Origin: CAYLNK01 sp964384675 | GTDB taxonomy: Bacteria > Acidobacteriota > Thermoanaerobaculia > UBA5066 | Assembly (NCBI GenBank): GCA_964384675.1 | Contig: CAYLNK010000117.1 | Span: 1-17,510 of the forward strand | Reading direction: 5' to 3' | DNA length: 17,510 nt | Part shown: positions 14,694 to 17,510 of the stretch, piece after piece | Position numbering within the stretch: the first letter of the stretch is position 1 | Layout of the letters: every line of letters starts with the position of its first letter | Translations under genes and position numbers: made by a program | The notes under the pieces: model-generated | The model's database searches: none | Told to the model about the DNA's origin: nothing | Seen by the model: the letters and a program-made list of their open reading frames with translations, nothing else

Positions 14694-16283
14694 ATGCGGC
14701 GCTGGAATGGCTGGGGCGACGACGCGACCTGCGTCCCGCTGCCCGAGAGCGCGCGATCGTTTCTCGAAGCCCGCGTCGGAGCGTCATCCGCTCCCCGCGA
14801 CGCGACGCTCGCGGAGGTGCTCGCACGCGTACCCGCCTCGCGGATCCGTGCCGGCGCCCTCGTGGACGACCCCGAGACGCGCGCCCGCCGCGCGCTCGGA
14901 CAGAGCTACCACGACTGGGTCGGCCTCAGGAGCGGGCGCTTCCCCGCGTTCCCGGACGCGGTGGCGTTTCCGTCGAGCGGCGAGGACGTCCGCGCACTGT
15001 TCGCCGTCGCGCGCGAGACCGGCGCGAGGCTGATCCCGTACGGCGGCGGCACGAGCGTCGCGGGGCACGTCAACCCCGATCCTTCGGGACCGCCCTCGCT
15101 CACGGTCGACCTGTCGCGCCTCTCGCAGCTCCTGCGCTGGGATGCCGCCAGCCGCCTCGCGACGTTCGGGGCGGGCGTGGCCGGGCCCGCGCTGGAGGCG
15201 GCGCTGGCGCCCCTCGGCGTCACGCTCGGGCACTTCCCGCAGTCCTTCGAGCTGTCGACGCTCGGCGGCTGGATCGCCGCGCGCTCGAGCGGACAGCAGT
15301 CGCTCGCCTACGGGAGGATCGAGCGTCTCTTCGCGGGCGGCGTCGTGGAGAGCCCGGCCGGAACGCTGTCCCTGCCGTGCTTCCCCGCCTCCGCGGCCGG
15401 GCCCGACCTGCGCGAGCTGATCCTCGGGAGCGAGGGGCGGTATGGGATCGTGACCGAGGCGACGGTGCGCACGAGCCCGCTACCGGAGCGCGACGAGTTC
15501 CGCGCGGTCTTCTTCCCGGGCTGGGAGCGCGGTGTGGCGGCCGTGCGCGAGGCCGCGCAGCTGCGCCTCCCGCTCTCGATGCTGCGCCTCTCGACGCCGG
15601 AGGAGACCGAGTCGAGCCTCACGCTCGCCGGCAGCAGCTTCGCCGTCTCCGCCCTGACGACGTACCTGCGCTGGCGCGGGGCCCGCGACGCCAAGTGCCT
15701 CCTCGTGACCGGCCTCACCGGCCCGGCCTCGCGTGTCCGCGCCGCGCGCGCCGAGCTCCTCGCGCTGGTCAGGCGGCACGGCGGCATCCCGGCGGGGCGC
15801 TCGATCGGCGAGCACTGGCGCAAGGGGCGCTTCCGCGGCCCGTACCTGAGGAACACTCTCTGGGAGGCGGGCTACGCCGTCGACACGCTGGAGACCGCCA
15901 CCACGTGGGACCGGCTCGAGACCGTTCGCGGCGCCGTGGAGCGGGCGCTGCGAGGGGCCCTCGAGCCGCTTGGGGAGCGGGCCCACGTCTTCACGCACCT
16001 CTCGCACGTCTACCCGGACGGCTCGAGCCTCTACACCACGTACCTCTTCCGCGCGTCCTCCGACCCCGACGAGAACCTCCACCGCTGGCGCCTCCTGAAG
16101 GGCGCGGCCAGCGAGGCGATCGTGACGGCCGGCGGCACCATCACCCACCAGCACGGCGTCGGCGTCGACCACGCGCCGTACCTCCCCCGCGAGAAGGGCG
16201 AGCTCGGGATGTCGACGCTGCGCGCGGTCGGCCGTCACCTCGATCCCGACGGTCTCCTGAACCCCGGAAAGCTCTACTCGTGA
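14694..16283 (+). CDS. FAD-binding oxidase of the alkylglycerone-phosphate synthase (AGPS) type
   Basis: 529 residues, VAO/PCMH flavoprotein. The opening MRRWNGWGDD, the FAD phosphate-binding PYGGGTSVAGH (115-125), the segment HFPQSFELSTLGGW (180-193) and LGSEGRYGIVTEATVR (244-259) match AGPS-like proteins. The C-terminal THQHGVG (484-490) replaces the HHH region of animal AGPS and ends with the usual LNPGKLY. AGPS swaps the acyl chain of acyl-DHAP for a fatty alcohol, making the ether bond. Bacterial relatives may instead oxidise 2-hydroxyacids such as D-lactate, so the reaction is not certain. Its stop overlaps the GTG of the glycerol-3-phosphate dehydrogenase gene (GTGA). I recall a similar pairing in Mycobacterium tuberculosis (glpD1 near Rv2251), which favours a role at the DHAP node. 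Confidence 0.88.
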   Translation: MRRWNGWGDDATCVPLPESARSFLEARVGASSAPRDATLAEVLARVPASRIRAGALVDDPETRARRALGQSYHDWVGLRSGRFPAFPDAVAFPSSGEDVRALFAVARETGARLIPYGGGTSVAGHVNPDPSGPPSLTVDLSRLSQLLRWDAASRLATFGAGVAGPALEAALAPLGVTLGHFPQSFELSTLGGWIAARSSGQQSLAYGRIERLFAGGVVESPAGTLSLPCFPASAAGPDLRELILGSEGRYGIVTEATVRTSPLPERDEFRAVFFPGWERGVAAVREAAQLRLPLSMLRLSTPEETESSLTLAGSSFAVSALTTYLRWRGARDAKCLLVTGLTGPASRVRAARAELLALVRRHGGIPAGRSIGEHWRKGRFRGPYLRNTLWEAGYAVDTLETATTWDRLETVRGAVERALRGALEPLGERAHVFTHLSHVYPDGSSLYTTYLFRASSDPDENLHRWRLLKGAASEAIVTAGGTITHQHGVGVDHAPYLPREKGELGMSTLRAVGRHLDPDGLLNPGKLYS

Positions 16284-17510
16284 CCCCGGTCCGGCTGTCG
16301 GACGTCGAGCGGTCGCGGCGCGACCCGCTCGTGCAGGGCCTCGCCGGCCCGTGGGACCTCCTGGTGATCGGGGGCGGCATCACCGGAGCCGGCCTTCTCC
16401 GCGAGGCGGCGGCGCGCGGCTACCGGGCGCTCCTCGTCGAGCAGCGCGACTTCGCCTGGGGGACCTCGAGCCGTTCGTCGAAGCTCGTCCACGGCGGGCT
16501 CCGGTACCTCAAGCAGGCGCAGCTGAAGCTGACGTGGGAGTCGGTCCGCGAGCGGGACCGGCTCCTCCTGGAGAACCCGGGGCTGGTGACGCCGCTCGGC
16601 TTCCTCCTCGCCACCTATGCCGGTGACTTTCCCGGCCCCCTGTCGTACGCCGCGGGTCTCGCCGTGTACGACGCCATCGGGCTTCGCTGGCGACACCGAC
16701 ACCTCGGAAAGGCCGAGCTGCGCCGCCTCACGCCCCTCGGCGAGGCCGGCCTCACCGGCGGCTTCCGCTACGAGGACGCCCAGACCGACGATGCCCGCCT
16801 CGTGCTGCGGACGCTGCAGGAGGCCGTCGCCGACGGCGGCGTCGCCTTGAACCACGCGCGCGTGGAGTCGCTGGTGATGGAGGGGGGCGCGGTGGCCGGC
16901 GCTGCCGTCCGCGACGTCCCGACCGGAAACGTCACGAAGGTCCTGGCGCGGGTGGTGATCAACGCCACCGGGGTCTGGGCCGACGAGCTGCGCACCGAGC
17001 TGGGGCACGCCTCCCGGCTTCGACCCCTGCGCGGGAGCCACCTCGTCTTCCCCGCGGCTCGAGTGCCGGTCAAAGAGGCCGTGTCGATCCTGCATCCGCG
17101 CGACCGGCGGCCGGTCTTCGTCTTTCCGTGGGAGGGGGCGACCGTGGTCGGCACGACCGACGTCGACCACACGCGCCCGCTCGCCGAGGAGCCCGCCATC
17201 ACCGCCCCCGAGGCGGCGTATCTCCTCGAGGCGATCTCCGCGCGGATGCCGTCCCTCGCGCTCACCGGGCGGGACGCCATCGCGTCGTTCGCGGGGGTTC
17301 GGCCCGTGGTGGGGACCGGGAAGGCCGACCCGTCCAAGGAGTCCCGCGACCACGTGCTGTGGCAGGAGGACGGCCTCCTCACCGTGACCGGCGGCAAGCT
17401 GACGACGTTCGTTCTGATCGCGCGGCAGGCGCTCGCGGCCGTGGCGCGGCATCTCCCCGCACCGAAGCCTCGCCCGGCGCCGCCGGCCTCGTCGGCCACC
17501 GGCGACGCCC
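16280..17510 (+). CDS. glpD: FAD-dependent glycerol-3-phosphate dehydrogenase (C-terminus cut off by window edge)
   Basis: About 410 codons visible, no stop before the edge; full-length GlpD is about 500-560. It oxidises sn-glycerol 3-phosphate to DHAP and reduces quinone at the membrane. After a short N-terminus the Rossmann motif LLVIGGGITGAG (27-38) and the GlpD signature GTSSRSSKLVHGGLRYL (61-77) are intact. Later family segments are YEDAQTDDARL, INATGVWAD, FVFPWEGATVVGTTD and VTGGKLTTF. The C-terminal cap domain is partly missing only because of the window end. The GTG start overlaps the upstream TGA by four bases, so translation is coupled to the AGPS-like gene. The product DHAP is the precursor of alkyl-DHAP if the neighbour is a true AGPS. 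Confidence 0.94.
   Translation, partial: MTPVRLSDVERSRRDPLVQGLAGPWDLLVIGGGITGAGLLREAAARGYRALLVEQRDFAWGTSSRSSKLVHGGLRYLKQAQLKLTWESVRERDRLLLENPGLVTPLGFLLATYAGDFPGPLSYAAGLAVYDAIGLRWRHRHLGKAELRRLTPLGEAGLTGGFRYEDAQTDDARLVLRTLQEAVADGGVALNHARVESLVMEGGAVAGAAVRDVPTGNVTKVLARVVINATGVWADELRTELGHASRLRPLRGSHLVFPAARVPVKEAVSILHPRDRRPVFVFPWEGATVVGTTDVDHTRPLAEEPAITAPEAAYLLEAISARMPSLALTGRDAIASFAGVRPVVGTGKADPSKESRDHVLWQEDGLLTVTGGKLTTFVLIARQALAAVARHLPAPKPRPAPPASSATGDA

Noticed and set aside
14694..16283. Annotation as plain D-lactate dehydrogenase / GlcD.
   Set aside because: The RWNGWGD opening, the HQH C-terminal motif and the fusion-like coupling to GlpD fit the AGPS-type group better, though the alternative is not excluded.
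1..17510. Search for defence systems, prophage, transposases, tRNA, CRISPR arrays or integration sites.
   Set aside because: None of the 14 genes belongs to such families, no terminal inverted repeats or RNA genes were recognised, and base composition looks uniform.

Overview
The window is about 70% G+C, almost fully coding, and holds 14 genes (two cut by the window edges) with no stretch over 300 bases lacking a gene. No RNA genes, insertion sequences, prophage, defence or CRISPR loci are visible. A Ser/Thr kinase fused to a FlgO/TolB-like domain and TPRs, a DUF1800/DUF1501 pair, and an isoquinoline 1-oxidoreductase-type molybdenum hydroxylase suggest Acidobacteriota or a similar high-GC uncultivated phylum. 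This assignment is inference from gene content, not from a marker gene.

Layout. 1-3501 (minus): a partial cytoplasmic Ser/Thr kinase preceded by a PLP-dependent group II decarboxylase. 3633-3908 (plus): a small DUF2277 protein. 4068-7635 (plus): a secreted two-gene unit, a Sec-exported Ig-like/TP-linker/DUF1800 protein followed by a Tat-exported DUF1501 protein. 7640-7855 (minus): a small membrane protein. 7957-11230 (plus): a three-gene periplasmic molybdenum hydroxylase operon (2Fe-2S subunit, Moco subunit with Tat signal, di-haem c-type cytochrome). 11235-13497 (minus): CDP-alcohol phosphatidyltransferase, PlsC-type acyltransferase and CdsA-type cytidylyltransferase, in that transcription order. 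13555-13959 (plus): a RidA-family protein. 13926-14654 (minus): a DUF72/YecE protein. 14694-17510 (plus): an alkylglycerone-phosphate-synthase-like flavoprotein coupled to a partial FAD-dependent glycerol-3-phosphate dehydrogenase.

How the genes may work together. The right third is rich in glycerolipid enzymes. The minus-strand trio contains every step from lysophosphatidate to a CDP-diacylglycerol-derived phospholipid. Its transferase and cytidylyltransferase resemble E. coli YnbA/YnbB rather than housekeeping PgsA/CdsA. The GlpD/AGPS-like pair sits at the DHAP/glycerol-3-phosphate node where ether-lipid synthesis starts. The middle part is devoted to exported proteins: the DUF1800/DUF1501 pair and the molybdenum hydroxylase with its own cytochrome electron acceptor.

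Gene expression. Several transcription-unit heads carry a TANNNT box. In three genes it lies exactly 6 nt before the start codon and in a fourth 8 nt before it, all without a Shine-Dalgarno sequence, which is the pattern of leaderless transcripts. In four others it lies 22-33 nt upstream and a strong Shine-Dalgarno is present. This pattern, together with the Ynb-like lipid module, is the most noteworthy signal here; I see no clearly new system of the defence or mobile type.
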